From Scytalidium lignicola (Eukaryota > Ascomycota > Leotiomycetes), in the NCBI GenBank assembly GCA_002812745.2, contig NCSJ02000003.1:248001-312000 (forward strand): a DNA stretch of 64,000 nucleotides, in the 5' to 3' direction. Both the position numbers and the translations under genes were made by a program. The number at the start of each line of letters is the position of its first letter. Position 1 is the first letter of the stretch. Of this stretch, positions 33,489-46,240 are shown in pieces. The notes below the pieces were generated by a model. The model searched no databases. It saw nothing but the letters and a program-made list of their open reading frames with translations, and had not been told where the DNA came from.

Positions 33489-34860
33489 ATGGCTTCTTCG
33501 CCCGGTATCTGGGCTCCTATAGCCGTGCGAGTCTTGAGGTGAGTATTAAAGATTCCATTTGCCCGGGAATCTTGGGCTTGCTTTCAACGATCCAAGCCAT
33601 TCCCGCGCAATCCGTTTCACACTGACAGTATGGCCCAGGCATGCTTTTAAGAAGACCTCGAAACTCATAAAGGCTCGGATTTCTGAATTATCACGCCCTA
33701 TAAACACACAATTCCAACCTGTCCTTGTTCGCTCCAGCCCTCGTCACCCAGTTCACCCGGCAGCACTTCTTCGCCAAAGCAAAGGCAGGTGGTATACCAC
33801 TCACAGCTACATCAATGCGTCGGCTCGTCGATTTATAAGTTCTGCTCGTGGATCCGCTGCAGTCAAACATGCGAGATCAGCTTTCCCCCCATCCGCTACA
33901 GCATCCGCAGTGTCCCGGTTGACTACTCGGGCCCCATTTGCCTCAACTCTCCGACCGAATCTCACTGGCGGTGCCATCCCACGCACGGCAGGTGGCTATA
34001 GCATTGGTGGGAGTCGGGCAGGTGGAGCCAGGTACTTCTCTCATTCTCCAGCTGTGTCCGCGGAAGTCGTCAACAATGTGTCCCAAGCGGTGCGAGCGTT
34101 CTGGCTTTCAGGTCAGAGGGCTCAATTTGATGGGGTAGGCGCAAGAGGAGAGAAGCGTTATCGCCATGTTACACAGCTTCAACAGCAGACTGGTCAGAAG
34201 CTCCGGTCTATTCCAAGCACCGTACCTGGTTCATACATTGATTTCCACATCTGCCCTACCGTCACCGCTCTTTCTTCTCTTGGTGCTGGTATTGCACTTC
34301 CATTTGCCACCTGTAAGGTTGTTGACGAGACCAACCTTAATACCGAAGGTTTCCTTGATATCCTCTCCGTCGACTTTGCACGCGCATTGAAGGACCTAGC
34401 GGCAACAATGAATGACCTCAAGAAGTTAGCGACATTAGGCGATCTTCCTGTAAGCCTAGAGCAGAAGTCAGTAATACGAGTCCGCTTCCCTGGTTGTGAC
34501 TCCGAAACAGTAGAGCGACTATGCGATGAAGTCGGCGTTCAAAGAGGGATAATTCATGAGGATGTAGACTTCGATAAAAGCTTCGGAGGACATGTGGCAC
34601 TCATGTTTCCTTATGCGCCCTCTTCAGAAAATACGCTCTCTTCGCCTGGAGGGTCGCTCCGTTCGGAAATGGGACTTGAATTTGAACATATAGAAGCAGA
34701 TAATCCCTGGCTGGAGGGATATGAGAGTATGGAAGAGTTAAGTCCTGACGGATCGGCTTATTTCACAAGGCCTAGTCTGAGGCATAGTACTTCTGATTAC
34801 GAAGGGCTGGAAGGCATATATCGCTTCATTGAAGAGTGTGATAACGCTCGGCGGGTATGA
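33489..34860 (+). CDS. Conserved Pezizomycotina protein (often labelled casein kinase II beta 2)
   Basis: Two exons, 33489-33538 and 33639-34860, 423 aa. MASSPGIWAPIAVRVL leads through a 100-nt intron to RHAFKKTSKLIKARIS. The N-terminal ~180 residues are Arg/Ser/Ala-rich with GGYSIGGSRAGGARYFSHSP, resembling a mitochondrial targeting region (inference). A conserved block follows: VSQAVRAFWLSGQRAQFDG, then YIDFHICPTVTALSSLGAG and DILSVDFARALKDLAATMND. The C-terminus is acidic. From memory, orthologues carry the name casein kinase II beta 2 subunit, but no CK2-beta zinc finger is visible, so that name is doubtful and the function is unknown. Confidence 0.8.
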
Positions 34861-35260
34861 CCTATCATAAACCCCTTTTTTCCTTTTTGTACAGTATATT
34901 GGTATTGGACTTTGAATATGTCGAACTCTTAGCTGATTAAGGCGGGCATATGACGGTATCTATTACCGATATTTGATATACCCCATAGATCACACTCGTT
35001 ATACCTCTCTTATGTATGAATTTACTTTATTGCAAACATGTAGTTTCTATTCACATGCGTGTAGTGAGATCATGTCGTGCATTTATAAGACACCATCTCT
35101 AGCTTCTCCCTTTTCGATCTCAAAACTAGGCTTATGTACATCCGTATATCTTAAGAATCCCTAACAGGCTAGAGTGTGAATACATGGTTAACTAAATAGG
35201 GTTTATCTAGGGAATTTCTTTTTGATTCTCATCTATAATGTTGTGAAATCAACGATCTAT
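34861..35260. other. intergenic between convergent genes
   Basis: About 400 nt of AT-rich 3' flank; nothing recognised. Confidence 0.5.
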
Positions 35261-36339
35261 CTACTCATCATCACCAAAGAAAACCTTAACTGGAAGCCAC
35301 TTATCGTCGCAGACCTTGAACCTCTCTGGCATAGAATCAATCTCCTTCACCTCCTCAGGCGTCAAATCCCAGCCATCAAGCTCAAAGTTCTTATTGATGC
35401 GCTCTGGCGAAACAGACTTGGGAATAACAGACCACTCATGCTGGAGACCCCACATGAGAAGAACTTGTTGCACGGTCTTACCCTTACTCTTGGCGATGTT
35501 GAGAAGCTTTTCATTCTGGTAAAGAGGTGAGTTGGTGCTGCCTAAGCAGGAGTATCCTGTACTGTGGATACCCTTGGAAGTGTTGTAAGCGACGAGCTTT
35601 GGCGACGGGTTATTTGGGTGGAGCTCAATCTGGTTAACGGCTGGGACAATCTGTAAGGTCATCAATAAAGATATTCAAAAAATGGTTTCTTTTCAATAAC
35701 TGCACTGACCTTGCAAGAAGGATGGTTAAGAAGCGTCTCTAAGTTCTTGATTCCAAAGTTGGAAACACCAATGTTCCTAACCTTGCCAGTGGCAGGGAGC
35801 TTTTGCATCTCTTCCCAGGTCTTAACAAAGTCCCAATCGGGATAGTGTTTTTTCAGGTCATCTGGATGCGTGGAAGACGGCCAGTGCATGAGGTACAAAT
35901 CAACATAATCCGTGCCAAGAGACTTCAATGAGGAGTCAATTCCCTCTGTAACATTCTTATGCCAGGTGTTGTCTAGCTTGGTGGTCAACCAGATCTCTTC
36001 TCGCGGTACGCCGGAGTTCTTGATTCCTTGGCCGACTTCGTTCTCGTTGCCATAGGCAAGCGCGGTGTCGATATGGCGATAGCCAGTCTTCAAGGCATGC
36101 TCGACAGCTCTGCCAACTTCTCCAGGAGCTGATTGCCAGGTGCCGAGACCAATGGCTGGAATCTTGTCCCCGGTGTTGAGGGTGTATGTTTTCCTGGTAC
36201 GCACGTGTGAGCCGTAGAATCTGGTAGAGCAGTAGGGTTTGATAGACACCAGTCTTCGCAGACTTTTAGAGTGGGTGTGAACTGGCTATCTGGGAAAGAT
36301 CATGGTTTACACTTACGCGGTACTCTTTACTGATGCCAT
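35261..36339 (-). CDS. Aldo-keto reductase
   Basis: Three exons: 36339-36317, 36193-35710, 35650-35261; 298 aa. MASVKSTA joins KTYTLNTGDKIPAIGLGTW, the usual family N-terminus. The second intron (59 nt) joins NHPSCK to IVPAVNQIELHP. The AKR catalytic tetrad is complete: Asp50, Tyr55, Lys80 and His111 (HIDTALAYGNE, TTKL, YLMHWP). IPKSVSPERINKNF near the C-terminus forms the NADPH-phosphate site. It resembles fungal glycerol/GCY1-type or D-galacturonate-type reductases; the substrate cannot be assigned. The second exon alone would give an apparent upstream start; I preferred the short first exon because it yields the standard N-terminus. Confidence 0.9.
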
Positions 36340-37049
36340 TGTGCTCCTCTGTTTGAACCTTGAGAGGTATAAGTTACTATCAGTCACAGAGACAAGAGTG
36401 ATAGAGAAAGAGTGATGAAGCTGTACGTATTTTGAAAGGAACACTTAATAGACGCTTCAATAGAAAGAATTTTGGGAGAGAAGATTCGTGGGAAGTGACG
36501 GCGGGGCGCTTGCCTTTGGGGGCTACTGCTGGGAAGAGCGATCCACAGTAATCAGGTACGGAAGTACAGTTACGTCGCACACAAGACATATCGCCTGCAG
36601 GAGGTCGCAGAGTGGAGGGCGTGGAGGGGTAGAATGGGGGCAGCACCATGGCAGAATCTCGGAAGCAAGATAACTAACTCCCCTCACTTTATGCGCACCA
36701 ATGGCCGTGGACCAATTGATAACGTCATCAATGGGCAAGATAAGCTTCTAACACTACCATATTCCCTTTAGGCTCTTCAATATGTAAGAAATGGTGTTTA
36801 GAGGGTTCTATAGGTCAATATCAGGTTTAATGCCTGGAGGAGGTATTACTGTCATGATTACAGTAATTGGAGATGATTTAATTTATCCGGCCGGCTTAAT
36901 TATGGTGGATGCTTATCAATCTGTAGCGCTCGGCAATACGTATTTCCGTAGCCATTATTAATTTTCCGGGTGCTTCCCTGTAGCGGCTTCAATATGTGGA
37001 CTGAGAAGGAACCTGGGCTACGCTCCCTAACCCTCGATTAATTGCAGCC
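36340..37049. other. divergent intergenic region
   Basis: About 700 nt between the aldo-keto reductase and the NIP30-type gene, presumably both promoters. No other feature is recognised. Confidence 0.5.
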
Positions 37050-37890
37050 ATGTCGTCTGGCTTCGTCTCTGGCGGCACGACTGATGCCCCAATCGAGCGC
37101 AGTGACGAGTGGTTGGCTGCTCAGAAAGACATTGATGCCAAGCATGCTCGTAAAGCTGCAGAGGCTCAACTGAATGATGGAAAGAGTTTGTACGAGGTGC
37201 TTCAGGCCAACAAAGGTATTTTAGATCCGGCTATGGATCTTGGCCTTATCCCGTATGCCGGTTGATGGCTTAGGCTGATCACGCAGGTGTGCACTTAATT
37301 GAGTAGCCGCGAAACAAGATGCATTTGAAGAAGCAGCCAGGCTGAAGAATCAATTCCGAGCCCTCGATGAAGACGAAATCGAATTCCTCGATTCGGTTTT
37401 AGAGAGCACTCGTGCCGAAGAGGACAGGATAAAGCGTGAAACTGCAGAAGGCCTTGAGCTCTTCAGGCGTCAGCAGGAAGAAGCCGACAAGAAGCTACGA
37501 GCAGCTGGGACAACGCAGGCAGTAGATGAGACGGCACTTCCCAATGAAGAGGAGCAATGGGTTGCAGGCGCGCGAAAACGCAAAAGGGTTAAGGAAAAGG
37601 AGATGTTGAAGGGCGTCAAAGTTCGTAGATCTTCTACCAATACACAATTAGGCCAGGCATCTCCAACTTCTATGAAGGAGTCCTCAGATGCGGCATCAAC
37701 GGGGAAAGGGATGTCGCCAGTAGGTAAAAAGACTGGTAAAACGGAGACTGGCATCCAAAAGGTCGAACCACAAACAGTTTCTCAGCATCCACCTTCTGAT
37801 GCTGTTAAGAGTCCGGTTAAGAAGACTGAGCCCTCCAAAGGTGGTCTGGGTGGATTAGTAGATTATGGCTCTGATGCAGAGAGTCCATGA
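37050..37890 (+). CDS. NIP30/FAM192A (PSME3IP1) family protein
   Basis: Two exons, 37050-37215 and 37307-37890, 249 aa. The intron (91 nt) joins LQANK to AAKQDAFEEAARLKNQFR. The N-terminal NIP30 region (about 1-115) reads SGFVSGG, WLAAQKDIDAKHARKA, GKSLYEVLQANK and LDEDEIEFLDSVLE. The basic, low-complexity C-terminus ends GGLGGLVDYGSDAESP. The human homologue binds the proteasome activator PA28-gamma; the fungal function is unknown, since fungi generally lack that activator. Confidence 0.87.
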
Positions 37891-38265
37891 ATACTTATCT
37901 GTCTTTCTTAGCATTTATTGGGAAGGAGTCTGGCAAGTTTGGAAGGCGTAGATATGGGCTTGCGGTTGGGAGCTAAAAGAAACCATACCACCTCAAGTAG
38001 TTAATGAAACCTTATAATCTTTATCTTTCGTAAAGAGTAATTGACTTATTTGCAGAGTTAGGCGTTTAGTACTTGTGTGTTCAGGGCTACACAGCCGAAT
38101 CTAGCTGAGCTCTTGAATACAAGTACCTCGGCTCGCGACGAACCATTTTAACGTGGTGGATATCACACCCGTCCATCTCAACTTTCAACAATTCAAAATG
38201 CGCCTATGACGATAGTGAGCGTACAAATATAATTTGGATTATGCCACAACCTTCAGGCTGTCACA
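37891..38265. other. intergenic
   Basis: About 375 nt between two plus-strand genes; promoter of the HIT gene presumed. Nothing else is recognised. Confidence 0.5.
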
Positions 38266-38857
38266 ATGTCATCATCATGCCCGTTCTGCGCAATAGCAGA
38301 GAACTATCCCTCTTCGCCATCCCTAAACCCCGATCCTGACCTTTTGTCTCCTTCCACTTTCATCGTTCTTAGTACCCCAGTATGTCTGGCATTTTTGGAT
38401 ATTATGCCATTGTCATATGGGCATTTACTCCTTACGACCAGAAGACATCACGAGAAGCTTTCCGATGTTTCAGATGAGGAATCGAAGGAGATAGGAAAAT
38501 GGTTACCCGTCTTATCAAGGGTATTGGCAAAAGTAACAGGCGTTTGGGACTGGAATATTGTGCAGAATAATGGCATGTAATTTTGTAAAAGAGATACATA
38601 GCTGCTCAGAAATGGCCCAGACTACATTGCTAACTCATTTCATTTCAGGTGCTGCGGCAGCACAAGTTGTCTCGCATGTCCATTTTCACATTATACCGAG
38701 ACCGGCGCTGACAGCGGAGCTGCGAAACAAATCCTTCACCATGTTTGGCCGAGGCCAAAGGAGCGAGCTTGATGATGATGAGGCTATCGAATTATCAAAA
38801 AAACTTAGAGAGGAGTTGGATAAGGAATTAAGTAGAATCGATAGAGCGAAGATATAG
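38266..38857 (+). CDS. HIT-family nucleotide hydrolase/transferase
   Basis: Two exons, 38266-38572 and 38649-38857, 171 aa. The only splice that keeps the HIT fold intact uses a GC donor (AATG|GCATGT) and the TTTCAG acceptor, joining NIVQNNG to AAAAQVVSHVHFHIIPRP. SCPFCAIAEN at the start, AFLDIMPLSYGHLLLTTRRH in the middle and the HVHFH motif (residues 112-116) define the family. HIT proteins such as HNT1 hydrolyse AMP-lysine or diadenosine-type substrates. The charged C-terminal helix (DDDEAIELSKKLREEL) is typical of the fungal branch. Confidence 0.9.
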
Positions 38858-39350
38858 TCAGTTATGTTGATACATGACCCTAGAAACTTCTTATATTTAA
38901 GATGTTTCTAGACTGACACTTGTGTAAGAACTAGATTTCTTACTGTGTTATATTACTTTGTACTATTATCTCAAGTCATCTGCTACACAAGGATTTTCTA
39001 GATTTAACATGAATCTAGAGACTTTAGCGTTGTTAATCCAACAACATCAAGATGCGGTATTTTGTCTCTTCTTCCCATGTAAATGCACTCTACAAAGCCC
39101 TCACCTGACTCTATTTCTTTGTTAGCACAACAGCTCAGACAATGAATGACATTGCTGGATGCCTGTTCTATATCTCTGGTCCTTTGACACTTATCTTGCC
39201 GGATCCTGCAGACAGGATAACAAAGAGCCTTATATCATGTCGGAACATTCTAAATTTATATCCTCTATTGCAGCTGTAACTCTGATATATCATCTAGAAT
39301 GGGTCTAAAGTCTGCAGCGAGCAATAAACCGTAAAATATTATGAACCCCT
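38858..39350. other. intergenic downstream of the HIT gene
   Basis: About 490 nt, AT-rich, no supported gene. Confidence 0.4.
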
Positions 39351-39353
39351 CTA

Positions 39354-39719
39354 AGTATATGGTTTCGAAAGCGACATTGGGTATCATCTAACCCAAATAG
39401 AGGAGTTCCTCTAGGTGTCTTTCTAGGAATATTAATACATCTAGCTGAAGAAGCTGGCTTCCCTTATAATTGGGATCACATACAAGGAAGTGATGTCTTG
39501 GTTAGTGATTCTCCGATACGATATTTTGAGGTTCCATGATATCTTCACTAGAGACAGTTACGGAAAGTAGACGACACAATTTTGGAAGAATTTTAGCAGA
39601 AAATGATCGATGAGACTGGAAAATCTAGCATATCTCTTGTGATTGAAGAAGAAAGTTCTGGTCTCAGGGTAGCCTTGCAGGAGTTCGCAGCCTCTACCGG
39701 AAGTTGCGTTTCGACTTAG
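39354..39719 (+). pseudogene. Possible decayed coding sequence, unknown family
   Basis: One frame reads WFRKRHWVSSNPNRGVPLG and then IHLAEEAGFPYNWDHIQGSD to a stop at 39537-39539. After a shift, a second stretch (QLRKVDDTILEEF, stop, QKMIDETGKSSISLVIEEE, SGLRVALQEFAASTGS) runs to a stop near 39,719. The runs look protein-like in composition, but there is no start codon, no recognised family and at least one stop inside. It could be a relic or chance. Confidence 0.3.
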
Positions 39720-40362
39720 CTACCTAGATTTGATTCTAACCCACTCAACACCAGCATGGAGATGATAATCAGAGCGACTTGCAGGCTTAGTCTGGCAGCG
39801 AAAAGACAACTTACACCACGATATATTATATTTCTTGGTTATAAATTGAGTAGTCTCTTAAGATGCTATGGAGTATCTCTCTCGATCATCCCAATGTTAT
39901 AAATCCAAAGACTTCTAGACCGTTTGGAAGAGTTTTATCTTTGGAACAACGTCGAACTATCAATATAATAGTTAGTGTAGAGAATTGTTACCTTACTAGA
40001 GTGTTTCCCAAATCAGGATCCAAAAGAGATAACTGTGACAAAATTTCACATCAATAATTGATCGGGACATATTTGCACTTGTTGAAAACTTTTATTCTAT
40101 TAAAACTAGTTATCTACCCGCCTGAAGTCTTGAAACACCAGACTTCTACTTGACCAGTTGTTGAAGAGCCAAGTAACGCCATTCGCTGCAAACCATGATA
40201 TCATCCCTTGTTAAATCCATTTTTACCCGAGACTCTATGCCGTTGAAGGACAAATGCTTTTCCCAGATCATACCTTCGTTAATCATGTTGAAAGTTTAGA
40301 TTTCTCCCATCTACTAAAAACAAAGGCCATATGATGTACGCCATGTGACAAAATTAAGAAAA
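39720..40362. other. intergenic
   Basis: AT-rich 3' flank of the SAHH gene; no supported feature. Confidence 0.5.
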
Positions 40363-41868
<1,506 letters not shown>

Positions 41869-42477
41869 TGTTGCGGTGAAAGAGCGGGATTTTTGAAAAT
41901 TTGAGGATAAGAAGCTAGAAGAACATTAATATTAGTCTTTGGATTCGTCGAGAAATAAGTACAGGACGCCCAGGTATCTGATCGGTCCTGCCTCAATATA
42001 GGGACTCACCAAGCCAAGTTTGGTATTGAGATTGTATGAAGAAAAGGATAGTGAGAATGGGGAAAAGAATTCGTTGCAAGATTTCGAGGCGGGGTTCGGT
42101 TTAGGCCTGACATTTCGGGTAATTCACGGGGATTTGTCGACAGGTGGGCTTGGTGGGTGGGCTAGGGGCTAGTGGGGTATGTTGCAGCAGAGATTATTAG
42201 CCACGTAAGAGCTGCAGTACATTGACAACGAGGGGAGATAAAATGAGAAAATCCCACGAGAGCTTAAAATCATAATCGTCAGTATTTAGAGATTGTTAAT
42301 GCTCTAATCTAGATTCTAGAGAGCTTTTGTCCCCTTATGATATCTCCTATACAAGACCCCGTAGAACGCCGTCGGCTCATGCAAAACCCAGCCTAGAAAT
42401 ATCTCATTATAACAACGTGCAAAGCGAAATACTTGATGGTAAAGCCCTTGCTAAAGTCGTTACCAAGAATTACAGTT
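41869..42477. other. intergenic, SAHH promoter region
   Basis: About 600 nt between SAHH and eIF3h, which both run on the minus strand; presumed SAHH promoter and eIF3h 3' end. Confidence 0.5.
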
Positions 42478-43679
42478 CTATTGTGATGATTCAGGCAGTA
42501 AATTGCTCTTCACCGCAAACATCTTACTCGTAACACTGGCAGTGAATCCATCAACTTGTCGCCCATACTGGGAGATCTGTGCAGCGTTAAGCATGCCTTC
42601 CAATCTACTTGGCTCAGTAGGAAGCTTGAATAGTCTCTCCCATTCATCCTCAGGTAGGGGGGCAAGCTTCTGAGTGGCCCTTGTTGCGTTCTCCGCCGCC
42701 CGTTTTGCCTTCCATGCTGTGACCTTAGTTTGCTCACGAGCAAGTTGTCTCTGGAAGTACTGGAAGTTATTCAACTCCGTGTAATGGGTCTCAATGCTAT
42801 CGAGAAGCATATCACACGTCTTTTCAAGATATGGATCGATGGATAGATCTAGAATCTCCAGGTTTGGATAGAATGTGATGTCGGACTGGACGGAGGCTAG
42901 ATCTGAGAGACTAGCGGGAAATTCCAGTTCTTTATCAGGAACCTCCGATGGTATTTGGTGTAAGAATGATGTTAAGAGGTGAGAGTTGTGGACAATAACA
43001 GGTAATTCAACCAACACGTCTTTGTATGTGAGTTTTGACTTTTGCATACTATCGAACCATTAGCTTATCTCTCGGTGACAGAAAGACTTCAGCGTACTTC
43101 TCAGTTGTAAATTTATTCTCCTTATATGCTGCCATGAAACTTGGGGACAACCGAAATGCTCGGAGACTCAAAGCACCCTGTGAACTTCTGCTAACATCAT
43201 GCACCAAAGCAATCGTTCTCTCGTTTAGTTCTTTCTGGTAGAAATGTTGATTCTCGATCAAGTTGCTGTTAATAAAGTTACCCATGTTGGCGCTCGTATA
43301 CCATCCTACATTGTTGGCATCTACGTTCACTTCTCGCAGGCACTTGATCATCTCGTTTTGGTATGCGACATTCGCCTTCGACCTCGGCGCTGCAGCTGCT
43401 AGATTGGAAGCTGCCATATGGTCATTAGGGTGAGAGTCGACGGCAGCAATATCTGCCGTAGGGAATGGAAAGCAGTTTGTGACTTCGAGGACCCCGCCGA
43501 CATCCATACCAACAAGAGATCCCGTCGCTGTCGTAGGGAAAGTCGCCGCGCAAGCCTTGACAATTTTCATCACTACCTGCGTATCTGATTAACTTGGATC
43601 ACCAAGAAGCGAATCATATGCAACGTACGAGCGCGTCCACCTGCACCGAGGTTAAGGTCACTTCCTTTAAGTCCGCCAT
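42478..43679 (-). CDS. Translation initiation factor eIF3 subunit h
   Basis: Three exons: 43679-43629, 43576-43098, 43048-42478; 366 aa. [17 protein letters not shown] joins [16 protein letters not shown]. The second intron (49 nt, GTACGC...GATAG) joins KFTTEN to [16 protein letters not shown] and resolves what looks like a frameshift. The MPN domain covers about 8-150 ([32 protein letters not shown]) and lacks the metal-binding JAMM histidines, as expected for eIF3h. The C-terminal helical part ends [18 protein letters not shown]. eIF3h is a non-core eIF3 subunit present in filamentous fungi but absent from budding yeast. Confidence 0.94.
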
Positions 43680-44251
43680 GATGACAACCGACTGTGCTGT
43701 TAATCTCAATAGCAGAGAGAAAACAAGCGCAAGTGACGTCGAGAGTTTCGAAGTTGGAGATGTAGAAGTTCGCCGTCGCAAAACCCGATTTCGAAGCGAA
43801 AGTTTGTGTGCGCATTCGCTAGCGTGAGCCCCCACCCGTCCCCCACGACATGATGATAGACTTCTAACATCCAAATTCAACGTCAGTTCATCAATATTAA
43901 TAGCTATTCAGGTATTAGCTGTCCTAGAGAGCCTTTGGCCTTCTTTTTATTGATATTAATGGCTGCTTGGAAGTGACATTCCGCCTATAACGAATTGTGA
44001 AGGAGCCACAACATCCCATGGTCATGTCAGACGGCATTTATACTATAAAATGGAATCACGATAATCAACGAATAATAGACCTATTATCTCTTACGAAGTT
44101 GCATCTCGATCTAGGTGAAAATATAAATGATATAATGATTTGTCTAATGCCCTAACACCAGACTTTCCTGTCTCTCAACCAACATTCTGCGCCAACGCCT
44201 TTCGGTACGCTAATCGACCCAAGACTTCAAGAAAAAGACCGCTTGCTGAAC
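43680..44251. other. intergenic
   Basis: About 570 nt; presumed eIF3h promoter and 3' flank of the UPF0643 gene. Overlapping open frames have no motifs. Confidence 0.5.
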
Positions 44252-45000
44252 CTAATTAATCCATTTAGTTATACTCCACTCCCTCGCACCATCGTTAATG
44301 GAGAGACGCAATCTCTCTATTGCCCATTCCGTATACAGCTTTCTTGCTGCCCCGGCAGCTTGTTCATGTGCTGGCCCAACACTGCCTACTCTGGCATCAT
44401 GTTGACTGCGCCAGACACAGGTTGCCAAATTTCTACCTGCTTCATTGGGAGTCCCAAACCAATACCTAAGTCTCATGTTACCATCTAGTCTCATTTTACC
44501 TTCAAACATAGGACTTAAACTTACTTGAGAAATCCTCCGCTAGCCATGGCTTCTGCATGCGCTGCTTTATCCAGGACTCCAAGGTCTGCATAGATGGTCG
44601 TTGGCAGAATCTGAGACCTGAAAACAACGATATAGAATGAGCTGTCTTTCCACGCAAGGCCGGACTGTTCGATCAATTTCTGGAGCGAGACCATGACTTC
44701 CATCCAGTTGAATGATTCAGTATACGGTGCAGTGGCATAGTCTTCCCTGAGGCATTTTAGTTCAACAAGTGCTTCAGCAAGAAGTTGAGATTCCAACTCG
44801 AGCGTGTGAAGGTCCAAGAGGTGAGGTTTCTCAGTGTAAGGTGAGACAACGAGTAAGTCCTTGTTCTCAATCTCATTTTTCTCTTCTATTCTTTCACTTA
44901 TGGTGATATGAGCTTGGTCTTTCAATTGGCCTGTCAATTGACCACCAGCCTTGTGAGACGGGGCCGCATAATATGGGATGGTAGATGTTTGAAGCGACAT
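44252..45000 (-). CDS. UPF0643 family protein
   Basis: Two exons, 45000-44525 and 44465-44252, 229 aa from the ATG at 45000. The frame is open further upstream, but only to a TTG, so the start is uncertain. The intron (59 nt, GTAAGT...CTTAG) joins GGFLK to YWFGTPNEAGRNLATCVW. The conserved core reads SFYIVVFRSQILPTT, YADLGVLDKAAHAEAMASGG, then AARKLYTEWAIERLRLSI. This matches the fungal UPF0643 family (fission yeast SPAPB2B2.08 type), which has no assigned function. An additional 5' exon is possible. Confidence 0.82.
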
Positions 45001-46240
45001 TGCGATAGTGCCGCAGCTATGTCTTTGCGACTGAGGAATTGATCGTTGAGGGAAGGGCGGGAGAGCGGGATACACGCCGTCTTCGCGACTCTTGTTTAGG
45101 ACAACAGATGATTTCCTGAGTCTACTAAAGGGTAGATTTCCTCTGGAATACAATATCCCAAAATAAGTGGCCCGTGATGTTTNGCTGATGATTTCTTTTT
45201 GCCAAGACCGTTATGGATAGACTTTGGTGATTGTCGATTTGGTTATGAAGTGAATTGATATGCCATTGAACGACGAGAAGAACATTTAAACCAGAGAGAA
45301 TTGGACAGCAACTGCCCGGATTGTAACCGTGAATAGGTCCTTTTTGCGGAAGTGGCCCTGTTGGTGGCAAGCTTATGGCGCAAGAAATTTCACAATCGCG
45401 AAATCGGCTATGGTCGATTGCGTTTTTTTTTTCTCCTCTAAATGAATCATCTGAATATAACCCGAAAAACTGTACCTAGCAAGACTGATGCGAGTTCCAT
45501 ATCGCTCACCGCATGTCATGATCCCAGCTTTCTTATGTAAAAATTTAACCCTCGTATACAATTACATTGTTACGGCTTGAAACCATACCTACTGCATGTG
45601 CGATCTTACCCGACTGGCTGGACAGATAGGAAGTGGATATCAAAAGTACAAAATTCCCGGGCGGCTATCTGAGTGCTAGCTTTGATACGAAAAATGCTGA
45701 GTTTTCGCTGTTCCTGCACCGTGCTTTCAATGGGCAAATTTTGCACCTCCTCCTGTACACGTATGTATGAAAGAACCGTCCACCCGGATTATGCCGTATT
45801 CGGCCTAGAGAATCCTTCACATTAGATCGACAGGGCTGTTTTTACCAGAGAAGTAGCTGATGTCTAGTTAGGTTATTGTTTCATGGTCTACCTATGGCAA
45901 TCCCTTTAATCGCAACGGCCCGCATAATCTACCACGGGCTGATATAAAGATGCGGCGGTTCCTTGGGACTACAGTATTCGGTTCGTTATCTATTGGCTAA
46001 TCTTTCGTACCGAACTACTGTAATCCTGTATATGCGAGTGCAACATTTCTTGATATGGGAGATAAAAGAACAGGCTCAGTTCAACACACCTTAATAAAAT
46101 GAACTGAAGTCCGAGATCGGCTAGACATCTTCAAACCGATGAGTGTCGCCGAGAATGTGGGTATCACCAACATTATATTACCTGATCAAGTAAAGTGTTC
46201 CGAAGCTTCAGAACATGGATTGGGTTGTTGCTCTCATTCT
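45001..46240. other. intergenic
   Basis: About 1.2 kb with a single N at 45183 and no supported gene. Confidence 0.5.

Noticed and set aside
43045..43060. Apparent +1 frameshift (CGA-TAG-T) in eIF3h, reminiscent of programmed frameshifting
   Set aside because: A 49-nt intron with good GTACGC donor, GCTAAT branch and TAG acceptor joins KFTTEN to MQKSKL and removes the stop.
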